DNA of 64,000 bases from Halorubrum lacusprofundi ATCC 49239 (GTDB lineage: Archaea > Halobacteriota > Halobacteria > Halobacteriales > Haloferacaceae). The stretch covers positions 310,001 to 374,000 of the forward strand of contig NC_012028.1 of NCBI RefSeq assembly GCF_000022205.1, given 5' to 3'. The notes beneath the pieces were generated by a model. It was not told the DNA's origin and did no database searches. It worked only from the letters and a program-made list of their open reading frames with translations. The translations under genes were made by a program, and so were the position numbers. The stretch's first letter is position 1, and each line of letters opens with the position of its first letter. Positions 34,162 through 41,809 of the stretch are shown here, one piece after another.

Positions 34162-35139
34162 CTATAGGTCCCAGATGGTTTCGTTACCAACATCCACACC
34201 AACCGGAGTATCTTCTATGTGAATGAGGGGAGGCTCTGTCGTGTAAGTAAGCATGTCGGTGTCCTCGTCCATCCAGATACCGCTTACCAGAGGTTGAATC
34301 GCCGCATCGGTCTGCCCGAGCGCAGATTTGTCAATATCACGGTAAGCTACCGTGATAACGGAGGTATCTTTGAGCTGGTTAATCCCGAATCCAATTACTG
34401 CTCCAGCAAGCGTACCTGCGAGTCCACCGCCGGGCGAAGCGGTGAACACCGAGCTGATAATACCCGCTACAATTGGGGTGATGAGCTGGACTGAGAGTTT
34501 ACCAATATCTTCGTCGTAGTCAACAGAGACGCCCAGCTGACGGTGGGGGTGTTGATCAGTTATTTCTGCGTCACAGTCTGTTCCATCGGGACTATCGATG
34601 AAGTAGAACCCAACTCTCTTGACAGAGTCCTTCGTACCAGCCGCGATCTCTTCAAGAACGTCCTGTATGATGGATTTTTGTTGAGTAGAAATGCCCGAAG
34701 ATTGCGTCTTCTCACGGATGGGCCCCCAGATATCGGTCTGTTCACCCCCACTCGATTTTTGTAGTCCCCCCTCCGTGCTGGCTTTTTGTTCGTCTTGGTT
34801 GTCGAAGACCGTCGATTCGACGTCATCAACCACATCGTCAGAAACATCGAGAAGTTCCATCTCAGACTGCTCAGAATTCAGTTCTTCTGAGCCGGTAGAT
34901 CCCGTAGGTCGGACGAAGATAGCAGAATTGATCTCGTCCGTATCTTTGTTACGGGCTAATGCGATGGTGTATACTTTGCCATCCTCAACAACACGGTCAT
35001 ACCGCACCTCAACGTTACTCTGTGGTTCGGCCTGATCTTCTTTTCCGTCAGTCGCACTACTAATACCGGACACGCCTGCGATTCCGGCGGTAGTTCCAAC
35101 GACGCGACCAAACTTTCGACGGGTTACTGGTTTAACCAC
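34162..35139 (-). CDS. Tat-exported protein with a glycine-rich hydrophobic segment, 325 aa
   Basis: The N-terminus (KPVTRRKFGRVVGTTAGIAGVSGISSA) is a twin-arginine signal. The mature protein begins with an acidic domain (VEVRYDRVVEDGKVYTIALARNKDTDEI), then a linker, then LIPIVAGIISSVF-like and GGGLAGTLAGAVIGFGINQL segments around residues 225-260 that could insert into or cross a membrane, and a C-terminal domain. Halocin-type precursors share a Tat signal with a long propeptide, but the Cys-rich mature end expected for halocin C8 is absent. The family is unknown. Confidence 0.55.
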   Translation of the reverse strand: MVKPVTRRKFGRVVGTTAGIAGVSGISSATDGKEDQAEPQSNVEVRYDRVVEDGKVYTIALARNKDTDEINSAIFVRPTGSTGSEELNSEQSEMELLDVSDDVVDDVESTVFDNQDEQKASTEGGLQKSSGGEQTDIWGPIREKTQSSGISTQQKSIIQDVLEEIAAGTKDSVKRVGFYFIDSPDGTDCDAEITDQHPHRQLGVSVDYDEDIGKLSVQLITPIVAGIISSVFTASPGGGLAGTLAGAVIGFGINQLKDTSVITVAYRDIDKSALGQTDAAIQPLVSGIWMDEDTDMLTYTTEPPLIHIEDTPVGVDVGNETIWDL

Positions 35140-35295
35140 AACCGAGTATAGTATAGAATAATAACATAAATCTTGTTAATTTACTCAGCACTAATAGGGT
35201 AGGATTATTTTTAATAGAGAAAGATCTTCTATAAATAATCTTGGTGGAGTTTTAAATTGAGTAATTTGATGTTAATTAGAGTGTGTTATTACATG
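35140..35295. other. AT-rich intergenic stretch
   Basis: 156 bp of very AT-rich sequence upstream of the Tat-protein gene, holding its promoter. No gene is visible. Confidence 0.35.
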
Positions 35296-35754
35296 TTAAA
35301 AGCTGCTGGCACCCTCCGGTTGGCTCCATCTTGAAGTGTTTGGCTCTGTTGAAATCCTGTTCTTCAGACGTGTTATCGGCTGAAACGCCCGGTCTGGATT
35401 GACCATATAATAGAGCAGTTCGTAGTTTCCGACTCCAAGATCCTTGGGACTTTCCAGAACATCGTCCATGACCTCTTTCTGTTCCTGATCGATATCATGC
35501 GTTGATTCACTGAACGACTCGTAAACTTCGCGTAGGTCTTCAGCTTCCATGAAATAGACGAGGTACACGCCGTCGTCCCCCTGTTCAAGAAATGCCGCCT
35601 CGGTTAACATTCCTTCCGACTGGAACGTTTCGATAACTTCGCTCTCCCGTTCCCGGACTTCGTCCATCCACTCCTTGAGCCGGTCGACCTTGTCAGGCTC
35701 AATCTTTTGTTTCGTTAGGACAGCTTCGGTCACGTAACATAGGTTGGATGCCAT
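35296..35754 (-). CDS. DUF6176-like protein with an IS-derived C-terminal extension
   Basis: Residues 1-115 match the DUF6176 pattern: LTKQKIEPDKVDRLKEWMDEVRERESEV, EGMLTEAAFLEQGDDGVYLVYFMEAEDLREVY, a His in STHDID and LLYYMVNPDR near the end. The family, about 110-120 residues of unknown function, normally ends there. Here translation runs on through an IS right end: ...RISTEP is the read-through of AGGATTTCAACAGAGCC, followed by 12 residues of flanking sequence. The gene sits between two opposed IS5-like ends (35342 and 35828). Confidence 0.7.
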   Translation of the reverse strand: MASNLCYVTEAVLTKQKIEPDKVDRLKEWMDEVRERESEVIETFQSEGMLTEAAFLEQGDDGVYLVYFMEAEDLREVYESFSESTHDIDQEQKEVMDDVLESPKDLGVGNYELLYYMVNPDRAFQPITRLKNRISTEPNTSRWSQPEGASSF

Positions 35755-35828
35755 TCACATTTGTGTACGGCCTATATTGACCGGAACCGGAATGAGATGT
35801 GTCACTTTCTGAGGATTTCAACAGAGCC
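35342..35828 (-). mobile_element. 487-bp unit with IS5-like ends carrying the DUF6176 gene and no transposase
   Basis: The minus-strand left end GGCTCTGTTGAAATCCTCAG (complement at 35809-35828) matches the left end at 31790. The other end, GGCTCTGTTGAAATCCT at 35342-35358, is followed inwards by GTTCTTCAGAC..., matching the right-end subterminal pattern. No target duplication was found. It may be a non-autonomous element with cargo, or two separate IS scars. Confidence 0.6.
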
Positions 35829-36055
35829 AGTATTCGTTGTTCACGATCGGCACGGCATCCGAGGCGGAACTGTCCAACCCGAAGCTTCTGATGTGGCGCT
35901 CCCGCGAGCGGTTCGAGGTAATCTGTCGGCTCTCGCCACTGATCGGTGACAACTTCCTCAAGCTTGGAGATGATCCGATCGCGAGCGTATTCGTCGAGTG
36001 CCTCGAACTGTCGCTTCGATCGGTCAGTGAGCTTCCAGTCCCAGTCCTCGCTCAT
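35829..36055 (-). pseudogene. RelE-family toxin with its C-terminus removed by an IS end
   Basis: The frame begins MSEDWDWKLTDRSKRQFEALD and contains the RelE core RVGQFRLGCRADREQRILA, then runs into the IS terminal repeat at 35828 and continues with 42 IS- and flank-derived codons to 35699. The last RelE strand, carrying basic residues needed for mRNA cleavage in this family, is lost. It overlaps the antitoxin gene by four bases (36052-36055), the normal arrangement of a type II TA operon. Confidence 0.8.
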
Positions 36056-36330
36056 TGCTCGCTGGCATCGTCACGTCCGTACTCCGCTTTGATCTCCTCG
36101 CTGGAGTGGGTTCGACCTTCCTGAATGTCGACCTCGCTCGCAGCAATCGCCTTGAGATCTGCACGGTTGAACTCCGGATGTTTCACCGCGTCACGGAGTA
36201 CGTCGCGAACGAACTCGCTACGGCTGTTGTACCCCAAATCTTCCCATGTTGCGTCGACGTCGGAGAGAAACGTCTCCGTTATTCGGATGTTGACTGTCGT
36301 TTTCTCGGGCGACGAACTGGCTTCGGACAT
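36052..36330 (-). CDS. Ribbon-helix-helix antitoxin of the RelE-like pair
   Basis: 92 residues. The N-terminal TTVNIRITETFLSDVDATWEDLGYNSRSEFVRDVLRDAV is a ribbon-helix-helix DNA-binding domain. The C-terminal part (FNRADLKAIAASEVDIQEGRTHSSEEI) would bind the toxin and resembles RelB-like tails ('EGRTHSSEE'). It is intact although its toxin is truncated, so it may persist as an orphan antitoxin able to neutralise related toxins. Confidence 0.8.
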   Translation of the reverse strand: MSEASSSPEKTTVNIRITETFLSDVDATWEDLGYNSRSEFVRDVLRDAVKHPEFNRADLKAIAASEVDIQEGRTHSSEEIKAEYGRDDASEQ

Positions 36331-36395
36331 GCTACTGTGTTGAAATTGTGTAGCAATAACAGTTACGCCAAATCAGATGTGTCGAGGAACTTTTG

Positions 36396-36446
36396 CTACT
36401 GCTCCATCTTTTCACGCTGATTGCGGCGGTCGTAGTGTTCGTCAAG
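36396..36446 (-). pseudogene. 3' end remnant of an unidentified gene
   Basis: A minus-strand run of about 16 codons ending DRRNQREKMEQ stop stands directly against the IS-derived repeat beginning at 36447. It is the tail of a gene whose body was removed. Too short to identify. Confidence 0.3.
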
Positions 36447-36756
36447 CAGGTCTCATCGACCAGCCGTTTCAGGCAAGTATATGTCTGAGAAAAAGTATTT
36501 CAACAGAGCCGAGCGTTTGTATTTATTTCAACGAAGGCCGATGCGCCTGTAACGTGTGTATATGTACCAAATACTTGCGGGTACCGTCAGCAACTGGGCC
36601 GTTGGGACGCCCATCGAAACCAGATGTAAGAGCGCAACGCCACCGTAAACAATCCGATTAGGAGACCAGTTACAGTCTCTCCGTCAAACTGCCCTGATGT
36701 CAAGCCACAGGCTCACCGAGAACAACGGAACCAACAGTACCACCGCGATTTTGAAT
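36447..36756. repeat. 310-bp direct repeat, copy 2 (first copy 15501-15810)
   Basis: Nearly identical to copy 1. It includes an IS5-like right end (terminal repeat to 36510) and the 3' third of the membrane-protein gene found intact at 15582-16007. The gene is cut at 36756, where another IS right end follows. Confidence 0.9.
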
Positions 36757-36764
36757 CAGTCAAC

Positions 36765-36831
36765 TCGCAGTCTTCAGCGACCGGCTGTTTCAGGTGAGAA
36801 TCTATCTGAAGAATGGGATTTCAACAGAGCC
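36765..36831 (+). mobile_element. IS5-like right end with terminal repeat
   Basis: GCAGTCTTCAGCGACC, GGCTGTTTCAGG, and finally GGATTTCAACAGAGCC ending at 36831 form the best-preserved subterminal pattern of this family. No transposase is attached. It truncates copy 2 of the 310-bp repeat. Confidence 0.7.
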
Positions 36832-36837
36832 TTATAA

Positions 36838-37449
36838 TCATGAAGGTGGAAGGAGATCCGAGTCAATGACGTCTGAGCAGTCGACTGGAATCCCCTCCCA
36901 CGCAGCATCGACGGCGTGATAGCCTGTCCACCCTTCGCTTTTGAGAAGTTCAACACACGTTTCACAAAACGCTGTTCGCGAGATGAGATCGTTATCGTAG
37001 AGAATGTAGAAGAGAAAAGTCGGTGGCACTACACGCGCCTCGAGGTCGCGGTTCTGAATCTCTCGACGGATCGAACGGCGGCCGTGAGCGTCCATCAACA
37101 CCACGTAATCGACCGCCTTTGGATGCTGCACGAGATGCTGTTCCAGCGATTGTTCACCGGCATCAGCCCCATGCGGTCGAGGGACACTCACGACACGTGT
37201 CAACGGTGTCTCTGTATCCTCAAGCGCATCAAGAACACGCGTACTACCGTGGTGAAGGCGATACGAGCGACTTCCTTCTGGAGCGTGAGAGCGGTTCTGC
37301 TCGTAATGGCGCTTTAGCTCCTGCTGGCAGACGTTCGTGGTCGTGAGTCCGATGTTCTCAGTAATACAATCCCATAGTGAGCTGTTCCCGACAGCGATCA
37401 GGGCGTCAGTATCGACGAGAATCGGATATTGCGATTCCTCAGTCGCCAT
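36838..37449 (-). CDS. PIN-domain protein, probable toxin, 203 aa
   Basis: The N-terminal YPILVDTDALIAVGNSS places the first catalytic Asp residues of a PIN RNase. Other acidic positions follow in NVCQQELKRHYE and DYVVLMDAHGRRSI. It is longer than classical VapC (about 130 residues) because of an insertion around residues 60-110. The start abuts the stop of the preceding gene (37450), so the two form an operon typical of PIN TA systems. The 3' end lies seven bases from an IS end but appears complete. Confidence 0.7.
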   Translation of the reverse strand: MATEESQYPILVDTDALIAVGNSSLWDCITENIGLTTTNVCQQELKRHYEQNRSHAPEGSRSYRLHHGSTRVLDALEDTETPLTRVVSVPRPHGADAGEQSLEQHLVQHPKAVDYVVLMDAHGRRSIRREIQNRDLEARVVPPTFLFYILYDNDLISRTAFCETCVELLKSEGWTGYHAVDAAWEGIPVDCSDVIDSDLLPPS

Positions 37450-37761
37450 TCAAACAAGATATTGGCTGGTATCGTCCTCGGCTGCCGCGGCAAACTCTTC
37501 GATATCTTCCTGGAGGAGGTCGAACTCCTCGCCAAGCAGCAGGCGAGTAGCCTCCTCGGAGATCTCACCTGCCTTGTAGCGTTCATAGAGGGTGATTTTG
37601 TCCTCGTCAGTCATGCTCCGACGGAGCATATCTGCAAGCCCCGCTCGGGCGAGTTCGCTGATATTGATCCCGCCGAGATGGATCGCATCGAGCTCGCCAG
37701 CCGCCTCTTTCAGCGCGCCCGCGCGGAATTTGATGGTATCGTCGTACGAGCCCTGACTCAT
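37450..37761 (-). CDS. Probable antitoxin partner of the PIN protein, 103 aa
   Basis: The helical segment MTDEDKITLYERYKAGEISEEATRLLLGEEFDLLQED resembles UPF0175-type antitoxins that pair with PIN toxins. The N-terminal half (RAGALKEAAGELDAIHLGGINISELARAGLADMLRRS) could form a ribbon-helix-helix-like DNA-binding part. It stands directly upstream of the PIN gene with no gap. A promoter should lie in 37762-37860. Confidence 0.6.
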   Translation of the reverse strand: MSQGSYDDTIKFRAGALKEAAGELDAIHLGGINISELARAGLADMLRRSMTDEDKITLYERYKAGEISEEATRLLLGEEFDLLQEDIEEFAAAAEDDTSQYLV

Positions 37762-38208
37762 ATCTCTATGTACGGGCTGCTGCCAGTATAAATGTTCCCC
37801 CAGTCGGGAACACGTGGGTACAAACGATTTGCTTGCGAGAGGATGTTTCTGGCCGCCTTGGTTGTTAGATAACTTATATTCTGAACAAAAATAATTATTT
37901 GTAGCCGATCCGGTATTGGATAGGCTACGGCTTATTTCTCGTAATGGAACCGATATCGAATCGGATACAAGAGCGGGTTTCTCTGTAACTGGCTGGAATT
38001 TGTCATATCTCCTCTTGTTTTGTTAGATATCCGTTGTGAGAAAAAGAAGTCGTGAACGTTTCGTGTCGTTCGTAACTTAACGGCAACCGACGGTTGACTC
38101 AGCTTCGTGAGTAATCGCAAGACTGCAACCCAATCGCATTCACATAATCTACATAATGTGCAATATGTGCAAAACCTAAATAGTAGAGAAAATCGGGCAA
38201 ATGCAGGG
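37762..38208. other. 447-bp non-coding region downstream of the partition genes
   Basis: AT-rich, no gene. It holds an inverted repeat GTAGCC-N16-GGCTAC (37901-37928), a smaller palindrome near 37950-37965 (CCGATATCGAATCGG), and the iteron-like block at 38147-38177 described separately. It may be part of a centromere-like site for the adjacent ParA system. Confidence 0.5.
38147..38177. repeat. Iteron-like block downstream of the partition operon
   Basis: CACATAATCTACATAATGTG followed by CAATATGTGCA repeats the core (T)ACATAATnTrCA found many times on the other side of parA (39590-39940). It is probably a binding site for the partition proteins. Confidence 0.55.
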
Positions 38209-38694
38209 TTAGTCGTTCGAGACCTGCTCGCTAAGCATCTCCACAACTTCCTGGACACGTTCCTCATCAGCTTCGATGCCACGCTCTCGGAGTATCTGTA
38301 GGGCAACCTCGTCACCGTGGTCCGCAATTACCCGGAGACACGCATCTTGGAACTCTCTTCCCTCGTACTCGGGAACATCAAACATTGAGCAAGCGGCAGC
38401 CACTGATGATCGCATCCGGGTGACGCCATCCCACGTGTCCTCCCGGACATAGAAGCCGTGCATATCGGTCTCATCAAAGGAGAACGCCGGTCCACCGGTG
38501 GATTCGTCCACATCCTCCTCATCCTGCTCAGGAATGGACTCAGTCTCCGACTCTGTGTCCTCAGTAGTTATCTCTTCATCCGGTTGCGGTTCATCATGGG
38601 TGTCAGTACGTTCGTCGTCATCCGATTCGGCACCTTCCTCCGTTTGTTTGAGTTGTTCAGCGACGTCCCCGAAACGGTCGTCCTCATTAGGCAT
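38209..38694 (-). CDS. ParA-partner (centromere-binding-like) protein, 161 aa
   Basis: The N-terminal 75 residues are very acidic (EEGAESDDDERTDTHDEPQ to EQDEEDVDE). The C-terminal half is a compact helical domain (MHGFYVREDTWDGVTRMRSSVAAACSMFDVPEYEGREFQDACLRVIADHG). It overlaps the parA stop by eight bases, so it takes the position of a ParB/SegB-like adaptor. It has no ParB nuclease-like motif. Function is inferred from position and from the iterons around the operon. Confidence 0.6.
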   Translation of the reverse strand: MPNEDDRFGDVAEQLKQTEEGAESDDDERTDTHDEPQPDEEITTEDTESETESIPEQDEEDVDESTGGPAFSFDETDMHGFYVREDTWDGVTRMRSSVAAACSMFDVPEYEGREFQDACLRVIADHGDEVALQILRERGIEADEERVQEVVEMLSEQVSND

Positions 38695-39559
38695 GGCTGT
38701 GTTCCTCCACGAGGTCCGCTAAGTGGTCGAAATTCGGGATCTGGTCGCAATCTTCGTCGAACTCCGAGACGGGCATCCCTTGCTTGAAGGCGCGGGAAAT
38801 TGCGGTCCGTTCGCGAATCCCCGGCTTCGGGATATTATCGATGGTGCGTCCCAAATCATCGAGGGCATCAAAGATCTCCGGGTCCACACGAGCGTACTCA
38901 GGGACGAACGAACCGAACTCTCGGTTGAGATTTTCAACGAGAGTTCGGTGCTCGTTGTGTTGACCCATTGTTTCACGAATCATATTCGGGGTAACTGCGA
39001 GGATATCTAACCCGATATTCTGTCGGATTGGGGAGATCTGGCGTTCAATCATTTTGTTGAGACCGTTGATCGAGCCAGCACGCGGAATCAGCGGGATAAT
39101 GACGCGCTGGACGGCGATAAGGGCATTATCAGAGAGTTTCCCACGGCCGCCTGCGGCATCAATTATCACGTAGTCGTATCCGTTTTGAATGAGCGGGTCG
39201 ACGACGTTCCGTCGAAGCTTCACGTCTGCGAACCGTTCGTCCTTCAGCCTCGTCTCGACGTTCTCGAGCTCGTTACTCGACGGGAGTAGGTGAACGCCGA
39301 AGTCCGTCTCGATAAGCAGGTCTTCGGGGTCCTCACCATCGATAAGGGCGTCACCGAGGTTCGCATCTCGGTCGTACGCATCGTCGTATCCCAACTGGGT
39401 CGTCATGTGCCCATCCTTATCCAGATCCAATAGTACCGTCTCATGGCCACGAGCAGCGAGTCGATCAGCGATGTTGAGCGCGATCGTGGATTTCCCTACC
39501 CCTCCCTTGAGCAACGAGACAGCTGCTCCGGGGAGTCCTTCAAACTCGTCAGCACTCAT
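38687..39559 (-). CDS. parA: ParA/Soj-type partition ATPase, 290 aa
   Basis: The deviant Walker A motif KGGVGKSTIALN lies at about residues 18-29. The A' motif is VLLDLDKDGHMTTQLG, and Walker B is YDYVIIDAAGGRG. These define a ParA/MinD-type ATPase that segregates plasmid DNA with a centromere-binding partner. The downstream gene overlaps it. Multiple TACATAATGTACATT-like repeats lie upstream (39590-39940) and downstream (38147-38177), as expected for parS-like sites. Start MSADEFEGLPGAAVSLLKGG. Confidence 0.9.
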   Translation of the reverse strand: MSADEFEGLPGAAVSLLKGGVGKSTIALNIADRLAARGHETVLLDLDKDGHMTTQLGYDDAYDRDANLGDALIDGEDPEDLLIETDFGVHLLPSSNELENVETRLKDERFADVKLRRNVVDPLIQNGYDYVIIDAAGGRGKLSDNALIAVQRVIIPLIPRAGSINGLNKMIERQISPIRQNIGLDILAVTPNMIRETMGQHNEHRTLVENLNREFGSFVPEYARVDPEIFDALDDLGRTIDNIPKPGIRERTAISRAFKQGMPVSEFDEDCDQIPNFDHLADLVEEHSHA

Positions 39560-39589
39560 AGCTCAGCACCCCCGTAAGAAGCGGATTTT

Positions 39590-39940
39590 GAACATTTTGT
39601 AGATAATGTACATTGGATAGATGTTGAAGGTTGCGCGAGTTTTGTCGATAATGTAAGTTTCGCTCTGGTCATACGCGGTTAATGAAGCTCGTCCACCTTA
39701 ATTCTGTGTCAGACAGATTGCGTACGCTATCTACACAACTTACATTTTGTACATTCCGTGGATTGTTGGCGCAATTGAGATTGTCCTAATCACCGTCGAC
39801 TTTACGCAATCTACATAATTTAGATTATCAGCATTACATACATATTCGTCACAATCTTTGCCACCCACACGAACCAATTGAAGATACCCAATTTGCATTA
39901 TCAACATTATCCACATTATGCAAATTGTCTATGAGATCTG
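39590..39940. repeat. Iteron array upstream of parA (putative parS/centromere or origin element)
   Basis: Short palindromic repeats occur at 39590-39612 (ACATTTTGTAGATAATGTAC), about 39651-39662 (CGATAATGTAAG), 39733-39760 (AACTTACATTTTGTACATT), 39815-39835 (AATCTACATAATTTAGATTA) and 39890-39930 (CATTATCAACATTATCCACA). The shared core is ACATwwTGTACATT-like. No gene exists in this 400-bp AT-rich interval. Confidence 0.6.
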
Positions 39941-40027
39941 CATTTTCCAGTCATTCAATTGAATAGTCCTGAGTGATAGAACTCAGCCAGAGCCGTTCTA
40001 CCCTGTCCTCTAGTAAGACTTTTAACT

Positions 40028-40047
40028 GTTACCGGGTTATTGGTAAC
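40028..40047. promoter_or_regulatory. Inverted-repeat operator GTTACC-N8-GGTAAC before the intact TA pair
   Basis: Same architecture as 26814-26833, here seven bases upstream of ATG 40054, with TTTTAACTG just before it. It is likely the autoregulatory operator of the HTH antitoxin. Confidence 0.72.
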
Positions 40048-40053
40048 TACCAG

Positions 40054-40728
40054 ATGTACGAGGTTCTCGACGACACGGCGGCACAGACTATCCTCGCCAT
40101 CGAGAGTGGTGACTCCATCCGCCGGGTCGCCCAACACCTCCACACGCCCTACGAGACAGTGAGACAGGCCGTCAATCGGCTGGAAGACGCAGGCTACGTC
40201 ACCTATGACGACGGCCTCACTGTCGTCGACGAGCGCGTACGCGACGCAGCCCGCGAGCTCGTCGCTGCCAGCGCCGGCGTCAGTCCACCCTCCATCGAGG
40301 AAACGTACGCCATCCCACAGTTCAGTGACTGGCCGTTCGCGTTCACGCGGATCGACGCCGTCTACGTGTGGACTCAGGGCGGCTACCAGGTCGGTCGCGA
40401 GCCCGACGACTATCCATTGTTCCTCGCTGTTCGTGAGCAGGACGTCGACGCCTGGGAGACATTTTTCGAGTCGTTCGACCTCCCCACCGCATTCGAACGA
40501 CAGCCCCAAGACGAGTTGGACGGACCGCTGCAGATCGTCCTCGAGCCACGCGCGTCACTCGACATCGAGCACGTCGAAGGGTACCCGGTGATCCCGAGAG
40601 CAGAGACAATCGAGTATATGCGCGAGAACTACGCCCAATTCCAGTCGGGGCTGGCGATGCTCGACCGGATGTACGAGGACCTCGACCTCGGCGTCACGTA
40701 TCGAGAGACCGAACGGGCACAGCCATGA
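40054..40728 (+). CDS. HTH antitoxin-like regulator of a nucleotidyltransferase TA pair, 224 aa
   Basis: A helix-turn-helix at residues ~15-50 (SIRRVAQHLHTPYETVRQAVNRLEDAGYVTYDDGL) is followed by a C-terminal domain conserved in three copies here (40054, 26798 and 60190): DAVYVWTQGGYQVGREPDDYPLFLAVREQDVDAWETFF. ATG 40054 (MYEVLDDTAAQ) follows the operator immediately. The in-frame ATG 39973 lies upstream of the operator. It overlaps the nucleotidyltransferase by four bases (ATGA), the arrangement of AbiEi/AbiEii-like type IV TA systems. Confidence 0.82.
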   Translation: MYEVLDDTAAQTILAIESGDSIRRVAQHLHTPYETVRQAVNRLEDAGYVTYDDGLTVVDERVRDAARELVAASAGVSPPSIEETYAIPQFSDWPFAFTRIDAVYVWTQGGYQVGREPDDYPLFLAVREQDVDAWETFFESFDLPTAFERQPQDELDGPLQIVLEPRASLDIEHVEGYPVIPRAETIEYMRENYAQFQSGLAMLDRMYEDLDLGVTYRETERAQP

Positions 40729-41420
40729 GCTTCAACAATCGAAGTGACGCGCTCATCGAACTGCTCGAAGAGCTCACCCAACAGGGTCACGAGTACGTTC
40801 TTGTTGGCGGCTACGCTGTCTCAGCGTTCAATGCTCGCTTCTCCACGGATCTCGATATCGTCGTCGCGCCAGACTCCAAGGCTGACTTCGTCGAGTTCCT
40901 CGAACAGCGGGGCTTCGAAGAAACGGACAGCCACGCCAAGGAGTGGTTCTACGATACCGAGGTAATCGAGTACGAGAAGCGGCTCACGCCGCAGCAGCCG
41001 ATCGGCTTCGATCTCCTGGTAAACGGACTCGGGTGTCGCCAGACGGAGGCACAGTGGTCGTTCGACTACCTGTACGACCACAGCCACCAACAGGAGGTGA
41101 GCGGAGGCACAGTGACGACGACGGCCAGAGTCATCGATGGGGCAGTCCTCGTCGCGGCAAAGCTCCATAGCGGCCGTGAAACAGACCTTCGGGATGTCCT
41201 GGCAGTGGCAGAAGAAATCGATCTCGACGCTGTCACGCCACACCTGCGACGAGGGGACGACGATGCGCTGCGGGAGCAGCTTAAGCGTGGACTGGAAATC
41301 TTGGAGAGCGACGAACTCAAGCACGGATATCGGAGTGACTTCGGGGCCTCAGCTGTCTCAGAAGAAACGGTCACCGCTCTCCAAGAGTATCTGTCTGCTC
41401 AGATTGACCACCTGAGCTGA
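40725..41420 (+). CDS. Nucleotidyltransferase-fold toxin (AbiEii-like role), 231 aa
   Basis: The polymerase-beta-like active site is visible: EYVLVGGYAVSAFNARFSTDLDIVVAP, with the GG(x)A helix start and the DxD in TDLDIVV, and a third acidic position likely in GFDLLVNGL. The C-terminal half is helical and contains DGAVLVAAKLHSGRETDLRDVLAVAEE, a K-x-n-R-DLxD motif typical of such toxins and nucleotidyltransferases. It is full length, in contrast to the copy at 25920-26134. Expected to modify RNA or nucleotides when free of its partner. Confidence 0.8.
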   Translation: MSFNNRSDALIELLEELTQQGHEYVLVGGYAVSAFNARFSTDLDIVVAPDSKADFVEFLEQRGFEETDSHAKEWFYDTEVIEYEKRLTPQQPIGFDLLVNGLGCRQTEAQWSFDYLYDHSHQQEVSGGTVTTTARVIDGAVLVAAKLHSGRETDLRDVLAVAEEIDLDAVTPHLRRGDDDALREQLKRGLEILESDELKHGYRSDFGASAVSEETVTALQEYLSAQIDHLS

Positions 41421-41504
41421 AGCGGTCGGGACCACCTTAATTGGAAGTCAAGATAGGGGCCTTCAGCGGTGCTTGCAGTCAGTCAAAAAATTGGAGGGTC
41501 GATA

Positions 41505-41809
41505 TCAGTCGACCGTCGCTAACACACGGACATCCGTAGCGGAGTGTCGTTCCCGTTCAGTACAAGCACCGTGCTCGCGGAGGAATTCATCAATACGGTC
41601 GGCAAGGGACTCCGCATCCTCCCTATCAACGTGGACGATCAGCGTCGGACGCTCCTTGTCGCTGTTCTCAATCACGAGCGAGACATCCTTGAATTCGTTT
41701 GGCTGTCTATACGCCCGAACTCATCGGCGACCTGGTCGGCCAGGTCGTCGAGTACCTCAATCGGTTCCTTTGTCATAGATTGAATTTCGGCCTTGGAAGG
41801 TTGTGCCAT
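41505..41809 (-). pseudogene. Small conserved-looking protein with a frameshift
   Basis: From ATG 41809 (MAQPSKAEIQSM) the frame reads TKEPIEVLDDLADQVADEFGRIDSQ and then turns to a nonsense end. The neighbouring frame, entered near 41705, continues NEFKDVSLVIENSDKERPTLI to ADRIDEFLREHGACTERERH and stops at 41505. One missing base near 41700-41712 restores a protein of about 100 residues. It could be a real lesion or a sequencing error. No family was recognised. Confidence 0.55.

Noticed and set aside
34162-35139. Halocin C8-type precursor
   Set aside because: It shares a Tat signal, but the Cys-rich C-terminal peptide is absent, so I keep it as an unknown exported protein.
35296-35360. Native RelE C-terminus on the far side of the DUF6176 unit
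   Set aside because: No frame beyond 35342 continues the RelE sequence, so simple excision of the 487-bp unit does not restore the toxin.
39590-39940. CRISPR array
   Set aside because: The repeats are short palindromes with irregular spacing and no constant repeat-spacer unit; they look like iterons.
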